From positions 51,534 to 115,533 of the forward strand of contig NZ_BAGM01000065.1 in assembly GCF_000308855.1 (NCBI RefSeq): a stretch of 64,000 bases of DNA, given 5' to 3'. Both the position numbers and the translations under genes were made by a program. The notes under the pieces are model-generated. The model was not told where the DNA came from. It did not search any database and worked only from the letters and a program-made list of their open reading frames with translations. How positions within the stretch are numbered: the stretch's first letter is position 1; each line of letters opens with the position of its first letter. Positions 35,545 to 43,792 of the stretch are shown here, in pieces. Origin of the DNA: Nocardia veterana NBRC 100344 (GTDB taxonomy: Bacteria > Actinomycetota > Actinomycetes > Mycobacteriales > Mycobacteriaceae).

Positions 35545-36396
35545 TCACCGACCCAGCAGGTCGAGCAGGATCTCGCGGGCATGGGTCCACAGCAGCGCGC
35601 CCCCCGCCTCGGGCACGTAGTGCCGGACGGCGCCCGGGATGCGCGCCGCGAGGGTGACCCCGGCATCCGGGGAATGCGTGGCGTTGCGATCGCGCCCGCC
35701 GTACCACAGCTGGACCCGACCGGACAGATCCTCGACGCGAAAAGGCCAGGGCGACAGGTGCAGAACGGTGTCGCGAGCATAGCCGGCCGACCCCTGCGCG
35801 AACCCGGCGTCCAATGCGCGGCGGAATGCCTTCCGAAACCGGGGTTGCCGATAGATCTCGCGGTCCACCTCGGGGCTGTTGTCGATACTCAGCCGCCACA
35901 AGCGTTCGGCGCTGCCGAATTCGGCGAAGTCGGCCTCGGCGCCGGCGGGGTCGGCGGCCACCGCATCGACCAGCTGTCGCACCTCGGGCGGCACGGCCAA
36001 GCCCGGGTAGGCGAGTTCGTCACCGCCGGACACGATTGCCACCGACGCTGCGATTCCCCGTGCGGCGCAGGCGAAGGCAAACGGCGCGCCCTGCGAAAAC
36101 CCCACCACCGCAGGCTCGTCGAGGTCGAGCCGATCGATATCGTCGGCCCAGTCCAGCAGGGTGCGCCCGGGCGCCGGGGTGGAGTCTCCGAGGCCGGGAC
36201 GCTCCACGGCGACCAGCCGCACACCCAATTCGGTCAGCACATCGGAGCCGAATCCCAGCCACCGCCCCCATCCCGCGCCACCGCAGAAGACGACCGGAGT
36301 TCCATCGGCCGGCCCCCACTCCGCCCACGCCAGTCTCCGGCCGTCCCGCAATACCTCGGCCCCGACTCGATCGGGGTCGTCGACACCCACGTCCAT
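35545..36396 (-). CDS. Alpha/beta hydrolase
   Basis: A 283-residue hydrolase-fold protein. Seen: VVFCGGAGWGRWLGFG (oxyanion region), LVAVERPGLGDSTPAPGRTL, nucleophile elbow AVVGFSQGAPFAFACA (Ser in GFSQG) and VQLWYGGRDRNATHSPDAGV with the acid. The expected C-terminal His is probably in LLWTHAREIL. ATG 36396 with an AGGATGG site is preferred; ATG 36405 is possible. Substrate unknown. It stands downstream of the 3-hydroxybutyryl-CoA dehydrogenase gene, from which a strong hairpin separates it. Confidence 0.85.
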   Translation of the reverse strand: MDVGVDDPDRVGAEVLRDGRRLAWAEWGPADGTPVVFCGGAGWGRWLGFGSDVLTELGVRLVAVERPGLGDSTPAPGRTLLDWADDIDRLDLDEPAVVGFSQGAPFAFACAARGIAASVAIVSGGDELAYPGLAVPPEVRQLVDAVAADPAGAEADFAEFGSAERLWRLSIDNSPEVDREIYRQPRFRKAFRRALDAGFAQGSAGYARDTVLHLSPWPFRVEDLSGRVQLWYGGRDRNATHSPDAGVTLAARIPGAVRHYVPEAGGALLWTHAREILLDLLGR

Positions 36397-36440
36397 GCCA
36401 TCCATCCTGGCCGGTGGGATGACCGGCTGGGTGCCATGAT

Positions 36441-36471
36441 CCGGTGTGCCCGGCCGTCGCGGGCACACCGG
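36441..36471 (-). terminator. Strong hairpin after the 3-hydroxybutyryl-CoA dehydrogenase gene
   Basis: Perfect 12-base arms (CCGGTGTGCCCG at 36441-36452 and its complement at 36460-36471) with a 7-base loop. It begins 13 bases past the minus-strand stop at 36485, which fits a terminator or mRNA 3' end for that gene. Confidence 0.7.
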
Positions 36472-36484
36472 CATCCCGCGGCGA

Positions 36485-37333
36485 TCAGTTGTAGGTGTAG
36501 AAACCCCGGCCGGTCTTGCGGCCCAGACGACCCGCGTCGACCATGCGGCGCAGCAGGGCCGGCGGCGCGTAGTGCGGCTCCGCGAACTCGGCGTACAGCG
36601 ACTCCGCGGCGGCCAGTGCGATGTCGAGGCCGACGGTGTCGAGCAGGGTGAGCGGGCCCATCGGGTAACCGCAGCCGCCCTTCATCGCGGCGTCGATGTC
36701 CTCGGCGCTGGCGTAACCCGATTCCAGCATCCGCACCGCCTGGCACAGGTACGGGATCAGCAGCGCGTTGACGATGAACCCGGAGCGGTCACCCGCCTGC
36801 ACGGTGGTCTTGTGCAGGGTGTTCTTGGCGTAGTCGGTGACCGCGGCGGCGGTCTCCGGCGCGGTGACCAGGGTGGAGATGACCTCGACCAGCGGCATCA
36901 CCGGAACCGGGTTGAAGAAGTGCAGGCCCACCACCTGCTCGGGACGCTGCGTGGCGCCGGCCACCTTGATCACCGGGATCGAGGAGGTGTTGGTCGCCAG
37001 GATGCCGGCGGGCTTGACGATCTTGTCCAGCTTGCCGAAGATTTCGTACTTCAACGATTCGATCTCCGGCGCCGCCTCGATGACCAGGTCGCGATCGGCG
37101 AACTCCTCGATATCGAGCGTCACCCGCACCCGGGCCAGGACCGCGTCGGCCTCGTCCTGGGTGATCTTGCCCTTCGTCACCCCGCGCGAGATCGACGATT
37201 CGATGCGCTTGTGCGCGGCCTCGGCGAAGTCCGGCGCCGTCTCCAGCACGAGAACCTCGCTTCCGGCCTTCGCGCACACCTCGGCGATTCCCGCACCCAT
37301 GGTTCCGCCACCGATCACACCGATCAGCTTCAC
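36485..37333 (-). CDS. fadB2: 3-hydroxybutyryl-CoA dehydrogenase
   Basis: A 282-residue NAD(P)-dependent 3-hydroxyacyl-CoA dehydrogenase acting on acetoacetyl-CoA/3-hydroxybutyryl-CoA. Seen: Rossmann motif IGVIGGGTMGAGIAEVCAKA, TNTSSIPVIKVAGATQRPEQ, catalytic VGLHFFNPVPVMPLVEVIST, and DRSGFIVNALLIPYLCQAVR. The C-terminal domain ends RKTGRGFYTYN. GTG 37333 is favoured: it has a GGGAGAG site and gives the usual length; ATGs at 37351 and 37378 in the same frame lack sites. Transcribed alone; a hairpin follows the stop. Confidence 0.93.
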   Translation of the reverse strand: MKLIGVIGGGTMGAGIAEVCAKAGSEVLVLETAPDFAEAAHKRIESSISRGVTKGKITQDEADAVLARVRVTLDIEEFADRDLVIEAAPEIESLKYEIFGKLDKIVKPAGILATNTSSIPVIKVAGATQRPEQVVGLHFFNPVPVMPLVEVISTLVTAPETAAAVTDYAKNTLHKTTVQAGDRSGFIVNALLIPYLCQAVRMLESGYASAEDIDAAMKGGCGYPMGPLTLLDTVGLDIALAAAESLYAEFAEPHYAPPALLRRMVDAGRLGRKTGRGFYTYN

Positions 37334-37576
37334 AGTCGTCTCTCCCACCATCTCGGTTTCGAACTTTTCCGGCCTCATTATCGCCGCCGGGGTAGTGGGA
37401 GCCCGCCGCGGGCGAACTCCGGCGGTCACTCGATCGCGATTCTCGCCGCCGCGGGGCCACGGGCGCAGCTCCGCGGCGACGGCGGGCCGACCGGTGGACG
37501 AACTCCGGAGTACGGCCGTCGAGGGTGCGGCGCTCGACGAATTCGAGATCGACGCCCGCGCGAGTTCGAGTCGTTC

Positions 37577-38923
37577 CTATCCGCCCGCGACCGGACCGAG
37601 GCAGCTTGCCGGCGGGTCGACGAAGATGCAGAGGGCCGGGGCGTGGGTCGGGCGGTACCCGGCGGGGACGCCGCCTGCGGCGACGATCTGCGCGTAGGTG
37701 CCCACGGCGTCCGTCGGGCGCCGGGTGAGCGACGGGTCGGTCCGTACGTCGACGGTGTAGAGGCCGAATCGCGGTGTGTAGCTGCCCCATTCGTAGTTGT
37801 CGGTAAGGCTCCAATAGTTGTAGCCCATCAGGTTCATGCCGTCTGTTCTGGCGCGCTGCAGCCAGTAGACGGTGTCGCGCAGGTGGTCGCTGCGGGTATA
37901 GCCGTCGCCGCGAGGCAGGCCGTTCTCGGTGGGCATGCCGTTCTCCACCACGTACAGCGGCTTACCCGGAAGTCGGCGCGAATAGTGTTGCAGCGCATAG
38001 TAGATGCCCTCGGTGCGTAGCGGCATGTCCCAGATGCGCGGACCCGGCAGGTTGGGCAGCGCGGACCCGGTGGCCCGGCCGATCGCCCCGTACAGCGACT
38101 GCGCCGGGTCGAAACCGAAGTAGTAGTCCACGCCCACAAAATCGAGCCGGGCGGCCACCCGGTCGACGAACTCACCGTTGACCTGATCCTCCGCCCCGGC
38201 GACGTATCCGACATTGGCGGTCACCTGAGCGCCGGGCTGCTTCTGGTGAATGTAGTCGTAGGCGGCGTTGTGGACGTCCACGATGCCGTTCATCATCGTG
38301 CCCGCGTCGGCGCCGCCCTCGCGGATCTCGTGCTGGATGTAGGCGGCCGGCTCGTTCACGGTCACCCACAACGGATTCCGCGCGGAGTACCGATCGACCA
38401 CGGCACGCATATTCGCCAGCCAGTCGCCGACCATTCCGGGATTGCGCCAGCCGCCCCGATCCGCCGCCCAGCCCGGGTAGACCCAGTGATCCAGGGTGAT
38501 CATCGGCCGCATCCCGGCGCGTTCGATGCTGCCGATGACCGAATCGTAGAAATGGAAGGCGTTCTCGTCCCACACGCCGGGTGCGGGCTGCAACCGGGCC
38601 CATTCGATTCCGATCCGGAACACCCGCATCCCCATATCGGCCGCCAGCCGGATATCGGATTCATAGCGATCGGCGAAGTCCACCGAATTCTGCAGCGGTT
38701 CGTACCCGGGATTGCGGGCTATATATCTCGACCAATTGCTGTCCGGGGTACGGCCTTCGGATTGGAATCCGGAACTGGCCACACCCCACAGGAATCCGGA
38801 ATCCAGCGGGGCGAGCGCGGCCGCCCGCATCGGCGGCTGGGCCGTGGCCGGTGTGGCGGCCGGCAACACCGACGCGAGGGTGACGAACACGGCCGAGACA
38901 TGTCGAAGAACCCGGGATCGCAT
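37577..38923 (-). CDS. Secreted glycoside hydrolase family 1 (beta-glucosidase-like)
   Basis: A 448-residue GH1 protein with an N-terminal signal peptide (RHVSAVFVTLASVLPAATPA, probable cleavage after ATA at about residue 28). Catalytic residues are in place: acid/base Glu191 in WVTVNEPAA and nucleophile Glu327 in LYVVENGMP. GH1 hallmarks FLWGVASSGFQSEG, GIEWARLQPAPGVWDE and MGYNYWSLTDNYEWG are present. Secretion is unusual for GH1, which is mainly intracellular, so the substrate may be an external or envelope glycoside. ATG 38923 is favoured over one 51 bases upstream because the signal peptide starts there. Confidence 0.9.
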   Translation of the reverse strand: MRSRVLRHVSAVFVTLASVLPAATPATAQPPMRAAALAPLDSGFLWGVASSGFQSEGRTPDSNWSRYIARNPGYEPLQNSVDFADRYESDIRLAADMGMRVFRIGIEWARLQPAPGVWDENAFHFYDSVIGSIERAGMRPMITLDHWVYPGWAADRGGWRNPGMVGDWLANMRAVVDRYSARNPLWVTVNEPAAYIQHEIREGGADAGTMMNGIVDVHNAAYDYIHQKQPGAQVTANVGYVAGAEDQVNGEFVDRVAARLDFVGVDYYFGFDPAQSLYGAIGRATGSALPNLPGPRIWDMPLRTEGIYYALQHYSRRLPGKPLYVVENGMPTENGLPRGDGYTRSDHLRDTVYWLQRARTDGMNLMGYNYWSLTDNYEWGSYTPRFGLYTVDVRTDPSLTRRPTDAVGTYAQIVAAGGVPAGYRPTHAPALCIFVDPPASCLGPVAGG

Positions 38924-39025
38924 CAGGCCAGGGTAACGAATGTGCCACGGCCTTCGCGGCGGATCGGCCACCACTGTGGAACAGCCCCAACAACTTCCGC
39001 TGCGACACCCCGCGACCTGCGTCGA

Positions 39026-39562
39026 TCATGCGAGCGCGCGGCTTCGCGGCCCGAAGACGACGCCACGCAAGGCCAGAAACCGCAGACCGCCGACCACACC
39101 CGTGACAGCGATGACGGCACTTGCCTGCGCGACCTCGCCGAGCCCCGGCGCCCAGAATTCGAGGCCGGCCAGCGCTGCCGTACTGACCGCCACACCGAGC
39201 AGCGCCAATCCGCCGCCCTCCACCTGTGCCGTGAACCAGCCGACGCGACCCGCGGCTCGAAACGTGAGCTGCCGGTGCAGTTCGTTCGCGATCACCGTAC
39301 TGACAAGGGCCGCCGTGATATTCGCGACCACCGAGCCGAAGGTCGCGACGATCAGGAACAGTGCGGCATAGGTGATATTGGCGATGCCGCCGACCAGCGC
39401 GAATCGAATCAATTGGGCGACGGCGTGGTCGCCGCGCACGGACCGCCGCACCCGTTCCACCCACGGCGTAGTCGATCCCGCATCCGAACCGACCGTTCGC
39501 AGGGGCGACCTGTCCCAGGCGGTGTTCCGCGGGACTTCGGGGGCGAGTGCTGCACTGTTCAT
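39026..39562 (-). CDS. GtrA-family membrane protein
   Basis: A 178-residue protein with four membrane helices in the GtrA arrangement: QLIRFALVGGIANITYAALF (typical GtrA opening), VVANITAALVSTVIANELHR, GGGLALLGVAVSTAALAGLE and a last helix ending GLRFLALRGVVF (conserved R-F). GtrA-like proteins move polyprenyl-linked sugars across the membrane for cell-wall glycan synthesis; a 50-residue N-terminal cytosolic extension is unassigned. ATG 39562 has GAGGAGGAAG upstream at a rather long spacing. Confidence 0.87.
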   Translation of the reverse strand: MNSAALAPEVPRNTAWDRSPLRTVGSDAGSTTPWVERVRRSVRGDHAVAQLIRFALVGGIANITYAALFLIVATFGSVVANITAALVSTVIANELHRQLTFRAAGRVGWFTAQVEGGGLALLGVAVSTAALAGLEFWAPGLGEVAQASAVIAVTGVVGGLRFLALRGVVFGPRSRALA

Positions 39563-39656
39563 GCAGACACCGTCTTCCTCCTCGCTGTCATCGGCCTGAC
39601 GCCGAGCTGACACACCGCTTGCACGAGATGGTGACGACCTCGGGAAGCTCGGACGA

Positions 39657-39690
39657 GGTCACCACCGCGCCGAAGCCCGCGGTGGTGACC
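39657..39690 (-). terminator. Hairpin after the small secreted-protein gene
   Basis: GGTCACCACCGC (39657-39668) pairs perfectly over 12 bases with 39679-39690, leaving a 10-base loop. It starts 48 bases past the minus-strand stop at 39739 and before the GtrA gene. No T-run. Confidence 0.6.
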
Positions 39691-39738
39691 GACGTCGGGA
39701 GAATCGCTGGTGCAGGCGCCTCTTCCGCTCGGCCCGCA

Positions 39739-40149
39739 CTATCCGAGCTGGTAGACGTTGGCCTTTCCGGTGACCACGATGTCTCGAGCATTCACCAGCG
39801 CCACCCGCACCTGCACGGTCTGGCCGCGGGACAGCTGTGCCGGCGCGCCGTCGGGCCCGGTGAGCAGGACGACGGTGCTCTGGGCCTGCCCGTCGCAGGT
39901 GATCTCGGGTTGCGCGCCGGTCGCCGCCGGTGCCTCGGCGTTGGGGTCGCCCACCATCACCTTGATCGCGGACACTCCGGAAGCGGCGTCACAGGTGTAG
40001 TCGACGCCCACATTGGCCGGCCCGACCCCCTTGATGTCGATGCTGTCGGCCGCCAGTGCCGGCGCGGCGGTCGATACCGCGGCCCACCCCATCGCGACGA
40101 CGGCGGTCGCCAGGAGAGCCGGACGTCGGACGTTGCTGCCGATCTTCAT
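39739..40149 (-). CDS. Small secreted protein, 136 aa
   Basis: Signal peptide (KIGSNVRRPALLATAVVAMG ... APALAADS, cleavage after ALA at about 34) followed by a roughly 100-residue beta-rich domain with two Cys (DYTCDAASG and PEITCDGQA) that could form a disulfide. Not recognised beyond that; the pattern is common among small exported actinobacterial proteins. ATG 40149 has a GGAGGAG site. The 240 bases upstream hold no gene. Confidence 0.75.
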   Translation of the reverse strand: MKIGSNVRRPALLATAVVAMGWAAVSTAAPALAADSIDIKGVGPANVGVDYTCDAASGVSAIKVMVGDPNAEAPAATGAQPEITCDGQAQSTVVLLTGPDGAPAQLSRGQTVQVRVALVNARDIVVTGKANVYQLG

Positions 40150-40389
40150 TGATCTCCTCCTGCTGGCTCGGGATGTGAACTCGTGTGCCGGATGGGTGAA
40201 CAGGGTTCGCATTCGTGTGTCGCAGTTCGGTAGGTACCAACCCCGTGAGCGCCGGCGCGCCGACGGGACGGATCGAGCCGTAGTCCGGATACCCGGCCTC
40301 GCGGGCTCAAACCGGCATCGGCACGCCCTCGGTGGAAAGGCCGGAAGGCTTCTCCCACAAGAAAAACCGTGAGCGCGCTCGGCGACCGG

Positions 40390-41199
40390 CTACCGTCCAG
40401 CCAGTTCGGCGACGACCGGGGCGAACTTTTCGGCGAACGCCGCGCCGATAACGAAATAGGAGAAACCCATTTCCTCCCGTCGCCGCTGGATCTCGTCGAT
40501 CGCCGCCGCCGGATCGTCCGGGAGCGTGGCCGGCGAGTCCACCGCGCGCATGGCGGCGGGATCGGTATCGGGCGGCGCCATGAACGGCGCCACCGTGTCA
40601 CCGATGACCGGCACACCGAGCGCGAGCTCGGCATCCGGTGCCTGGGATCGGAATCCGAGAGCCAATCGGCTGATCTCGGCGCGCGACTCGTACGGCATCA
40701 CCGCGAAGGTGACCGTATCCGCGACCTCGGCCGCCAACGACTGGGCCTTCGGTCCGCGGACCGCCATCGCCACCGGTGTGCGAAGGTCGGGACCGTCGAG
40801 CTCGCGCAGCGTCGCGACGGTCTGCCGGATCTGTTCCAGCCGCTCGCTCGGTGCGGTGACGGGAATCCCCTTCGCCCGCAGCTCGTCCTCCATCCCGGGC
40901 CGGCCGGTTCCGATCCCCAGCTCGAACCGGCCACCGGTGAGCAGCGACAGCGAATGCCCTTCCCACGCCGTCATCCATGCCGGTCGCAGCGGCGAGGCGT
41001 ACACCCAGGTGCCCACCCGCAGGTCCGTGACGGCCGCGACGGTGGCCAGCGTCGGCCCGGGCGCCGGTTGCCACTGCGCGACGTCGGGCATCAGCAACGT
41101 CGAATAGCCGCCATCGGCGATGCGGCGCACCTGGTCCAGCCATGTCGGCAGGTCGGTCCTGATCGGGGCGACGACCCCGAATCGAAACGGTCGGGTCAT
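40390..41199 (-). CDS. LLM-class F420-dependent oxidoreductase
   Basis: A 269-residue luciferase-like monooxygenase-fold protein of the F420-using branch. Seen: RFGVVAPIRTDLPTWLDQVR, YSTLLMPDVAQWQPAPGPTL, LRVGTWVYASPLRPAWM and SLLTGGRFELGIGTGRPGME, the last being the cofactor-phosphate-binding LGxGxG segment. The C-terminal GFSYFVIGAAFAEKFAPVVA is typical of Nocardia and mycobacterial family members. Substrate unknown. ATG 41199 has GAGAGGA upstream. Confidence 0.88.
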   Translation of the reverse strand: MTRPFRFGVVAPIRTDLPTWLDQVRRIADGGYSTLLMPDVAQWQPAPGPTLATVAAVTDLRVGTWVYASPLRPAWMTAWEGHSLSLLTGGRFELGIGTGRPGMEDELRAKGIPVTAPSERLEQIRQTVATLRELDGPDLRTPVAMAVRGPKAQSLAAEVADTVTFAVMPYESRAEISRLALGFRSQAPDAELALGVPVIGDTVAPFMAPPDTDPAAMRAVDSPATLPDDPAAAIDEIQRRREEMGFSYFVIGAAFAEKFAPVVAELAGR

Positions 41200-41328
41200 G
41201 GCTGAAGTCCTCTCTCCGGTCCGGTATCGACCCCGCGGGAGGGTCGTTCGGAACATCCAGAGGTATCGACGCCGGGCCCCGCCGGAACTCATCGGTCCGG
41301 CCGGACCCGCGCCGTGACCCGATGCGGC

Positions 41329-41634
41329 TTACAGGGCGCCCTTCGCCGGATCGCCGGCGGGCACGGCTTCGAGAACCTGAACGTCCAGCGGACCGTCCAC
41401 CAGACCTTCGAGCCCTTCGCTCAGGGCCTTCATATTCGACCCCTTACCGTGCGCCCCCAAGGCCGCCATGTCCCGCCACTTCTCGACGAACACGAAACGA
41501 TCCTTGCCCTTGTGCAGGGCATAGAACTCGCATCCGTCCTCGTCGTGGACTTGCGGGATGAGGCGGGTCAGAACCTCCGCGACCTGGTCTGCTTTATCGG
41601 GCTTCGGAGTGATGGTGGCAACGATCACAGGCAT
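41329..41634 (-). CDS. Antibiotic-biosynthesis-monooxygenase-domain protein (YgiN-like)
   Basis: A 101-residue dimeric alpha-beta barrel protein. The pattern PVIVATITPKPDKADQVAEV, LIPQVHDEDGCEFYALHKGK, then FVFVEKWRDMAALGAHGKGS matches putative quinol monooxygenases (ABM domain). It may oxidise quinols or simply bind small aromatics. Single gene. ATG 41634 gives the normal length. Confidence 0.85.
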   Translation of the reverse strand: MPVIVATITPKPDKADQVAEVLTRLIPQVHDEDGCEFYALHKGKDRFVFVEKWRDMAALGAHGKGSNMKALSEGLEGLVDGPLDVQVLEAVPAGDPAKGAL

Positions 41635-41699
41635 CCCGCGAGGCTACCAGCCGACCACGCAACCGGATCCGATACTCCGGATCCGCGGGGTCGCCACTC

Positions 41700-42083
41700 T
41701 CAGGTCTCGTCGAGCACGCTGGTGGGCACACCATAGGGCAGGAATCGCACCCTCCGGCGCTCATCGGTGTTGTCGCGGTGCGCGCGCAGCGCCTCGAGTT
41801 CGGTCGGGAAGACCTGCTCCACCCGCGCCTCACCGGCGTCGTCGAGGAGGTAGATGGCCCATACCCCGCTGCCGGTCTCCCCGGTGGTCGCATCCGCCGG
41901 TTCCGACGCCCGCGCTCGCTCCGGCTGAACGAACTGGCCGAACAGCGACGCCAGCGAATTCACCGTCGTGCGGTCGAGGTATCCCCCGGCCTTTCCGAGC
42001 AGGTTGCGCAACTCGGTTTCGGCCTCGCGCAGCGCGCGTTCGAATTCTTCCGGATCGATTCCGAAGGGTCCGTTGGTTGCCAT
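41700..42083 (-). CDS. Hypothetical protein, 127 aa
   Basis: ATG 42083 with a strong AGGAGG site. The N-terminal helix (FGIDPEEFERALREAETELR) resembles short cytosolic adaptor proteins. The C-terminal half (GVWAIYLLDDAGEARVEQVF, then ELEALRAHRDN and VRFLPYGV) is a small alpha-beta module of the kind often found at the end of actinobacterial hypothetical proteins. No signal peptide. Function unknown. The 262 bases upstream, to the divergent ABC receptor gene, contain no further gene. Confidence 0.7.
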   Translation of the reverse strand: MATNGPFGIDPEEFERALREAETELRNLLGKAGGYLDRTTVNSLASLFGQFVQPERARASEPADATTGETGSGVWAIYLLDDAGEARVEQVFPTELEALRAHRDNTDERRRVRFLPYGVPTSVLDET

Positions 42084-42345
42084 CTCGATCCTCCTGGGGA
42101 CGAGGTCGGCGCCCCTGTCCCCAGTATGCCCCCGCGCACGGATCGAGGGGTGGACAGATTTGCCCCACGGGGACTCGTCGGGACATACGTAACCGGGTGC
42201 GCATCCTCCGACCGCCGCCCCGAGCTCTCCCCGCCGACATCCGGACGAACGCGCGGCGTCTGGTGTGTTTTCCGGACGAATCCGCCTCCGCGGTATTACG
42301 TTCGTCGGCAAAGAAATTCGCTGTGGTAGCCGAACGGGGGCGCGG

Positions 42346-43665
42346 GTGGCGTGGACTCGGAGGTTCGATCGGCGCACGCTGCTGCGGGGCGCCGCCGCGG
42401 TCGGGGCGGCGGCAGCCGCATCCGCGATGACCGGCTGCGGTGACGACGATGATGCGCTCACCTTCTTCTTCCAGGCCAAACCCGACGAGGCGAAGGTCCG
42501 GTTGACCATCATCGACGAGTTCCGCAAGCTGCACCCGGACATCAAAATCCGGACCCAGATGTCCGGCCCCGATCCGCAGACCCAGATCCTCACCTATTGC
42601 GCGGGCGGCAAATGTCCGGACGTGCTGATGTCGTGGGATCTGTCCTATTCCTTCCTCGCCGAACGGGGCATCTTCGAAAACCTCGACACCATCCTGAGCA
42701 AGGACCCGGCGTACGCGGCCGAGCTGAAGAACGACAGCTCGCCTGCGCTGTACAACACCTTCCGGTACAAGAACGCGCAATACGCGCTGCCCGAGCAGTG
42801 GGCCGGAATCTTCCTGTACTACAACAGGAAACTCTTCGCCGACGCCGAACTCCCACCGCCGCCCGCCCGGTGGGAGGATGCCTGGACTTTCGACGAATTC
42901 CTCGACGCCGCACGCGCGCTGACCAAACGGGACAGCTCCGGCGAGGTCACCCAGTGGGGATTCGTGGATCCGTGGACCGTCTACTACTCCGCCAGTTGTT
43001 TCGGCATGAACAACGGCGTCGAATGGTTCACTCCGTCGATCGATCCGACCCGCACCAATATCGACGACGACGCCTTCATCGAGGGTGTCCAGTTCTACAC
43101 CGACCTGTCCACCCGGCACCGGGTGATGCCGAAAATCGAATTTCAGCAATCGATTTCGTCTTCGGATCTGTTCGCGCAGGGCAAGGCCGCGATGGCGCTG
43201 TCGGGGCATTGGATGTACAGCGCCTACACCGGACAGCCCGACCTCGACTTCGACGTCACGGTGCTGCCGGTCGGGCCGCGCGGGACCGCCGCTCGCTCCG
43301 ATATCGGCACCACCGGCCTGTCCATCGCGGCCGACAGCCCGCGCAAGGAGCAGGCCTGGGAATTCGTCAAATTCGCCACCGGTCCGGTCGGTCAGGCGGT
43401 CATCGCGAAATCGGGACTGTTCGTCCCCGCCTTGAAATCGGCGCTCACCTCCGAGGGATTCGCGCAGGCCCATACGAGAGTGCGCAACCTCGAGGTGTTC
43501 CACGGCGGCGATCACGCCAACAACCTGCCGGTCACGCCGGCATGGCCACGCGTCGACGCGGTGATCCAGCAGGGGTACGACCACGTGTTCCGCGGGGCCG
43601 CGTCCGCGGAGTGGTTCAAGCAGGGCCTCGCCAACCAGATCAACGACCTCCTGGAGGCGCAGTGA
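42346..43665 (+). CDS. Sugar ABC transporter substrate-binding lipoprotein (family 1, Tat-type signal)
   Basis: A 439-residue extracellular solute-binding protein. The N-terminus holds a twin-Arg signal (FDRRTLLRGAAAVGAAAAAS) ending in a lipobox (MTGC), suggesting Tat export before lipidation. The body has LTIIDEFRKLHPDIKIRTQM, ALPEQWAGIFLYYNRKLFAD and FAQGKAAMALSGHWMYSAYT, as in maltose/oligosaccharide-type receptors. GTG 42346 has a GGGGG site. It starts a three-gene importer; a duplicated hairpin element covers its stop and separates it from the permease genes. Confidence 0.92.
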   Translation: MAWTRRFDRRTLLRGAAAVGAAAAASAMTGCGDDDDALTFFFQAKPDEAKVRLTIIDEFRKLHPDIKIRTQMSGPDPQTQILTYCAGGKCPDVLMSWDLSYSFLAERGIFENLDTILSKDPAYAAELKNDSSPALYNTFRYKNAQYALPEQWAGIFLYYNRKLFADAELPPPPARWEDAWTFDEFLDAARALTKRDSSGEVTQWGFVDPWTVYYSASCFGMNNGVEWFTPSIDPTRTNIDDDAFIEGVQFYTDLSTRHRVMPKIEFQQSISSSDLFAQGKAAMALSGHWMYSAYTGQPDLDFDVTVLPVGPRGTAARSDIGTTGLSIAADSPRKEQAWEFVKFATGPVGQAVIAKSGLFVPALKSALTSEGFAQAHTRVRNLEVFHGGDHANNLPVTPAWPRVDAVIQQGYDHVFRGAASAEWFKQGLANQINDLLEAQ

Positions 43666-43772
43666 GCGACAATCGCGCAGCGGCTCGCTGCGCCGACCGG
43701 GTGCGGGTGCCCCGCACATCACCGGGCGCAGTGAGCGACAATCGCGCAGCGGCTCGCTGCGCCGACCGGGTG
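43656..43772. repeat. Duplicated 48-bp hairpin element at the receptor/permease junction
   Basis: Two identical 48-bp copies (43656-43703 and 43725-43772), 21 bases apart. Each contains GCGCAGCG GCT CGCTGCGC, a perfect 8-base-arm hairpin (43675-43693 and 43744-43762). The first copy contains the stop codon of the receptor gene; the second ends 20 bases before the first permease start. The arrangement recalls REP-type elements that stabilise the malE mRNA segment and lower downstream expression, but the function here is inferred. Confidence 0.85.
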
Positions 43773-43792
43773 TCCATGGTCCCGGGTGCGGT

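Noticed and set aside
43656..43772. Insertion sequence or attachment-site pair
   Set aside because: The repeats are only 21 bases apart, with no transposase or integrase between or beside them.
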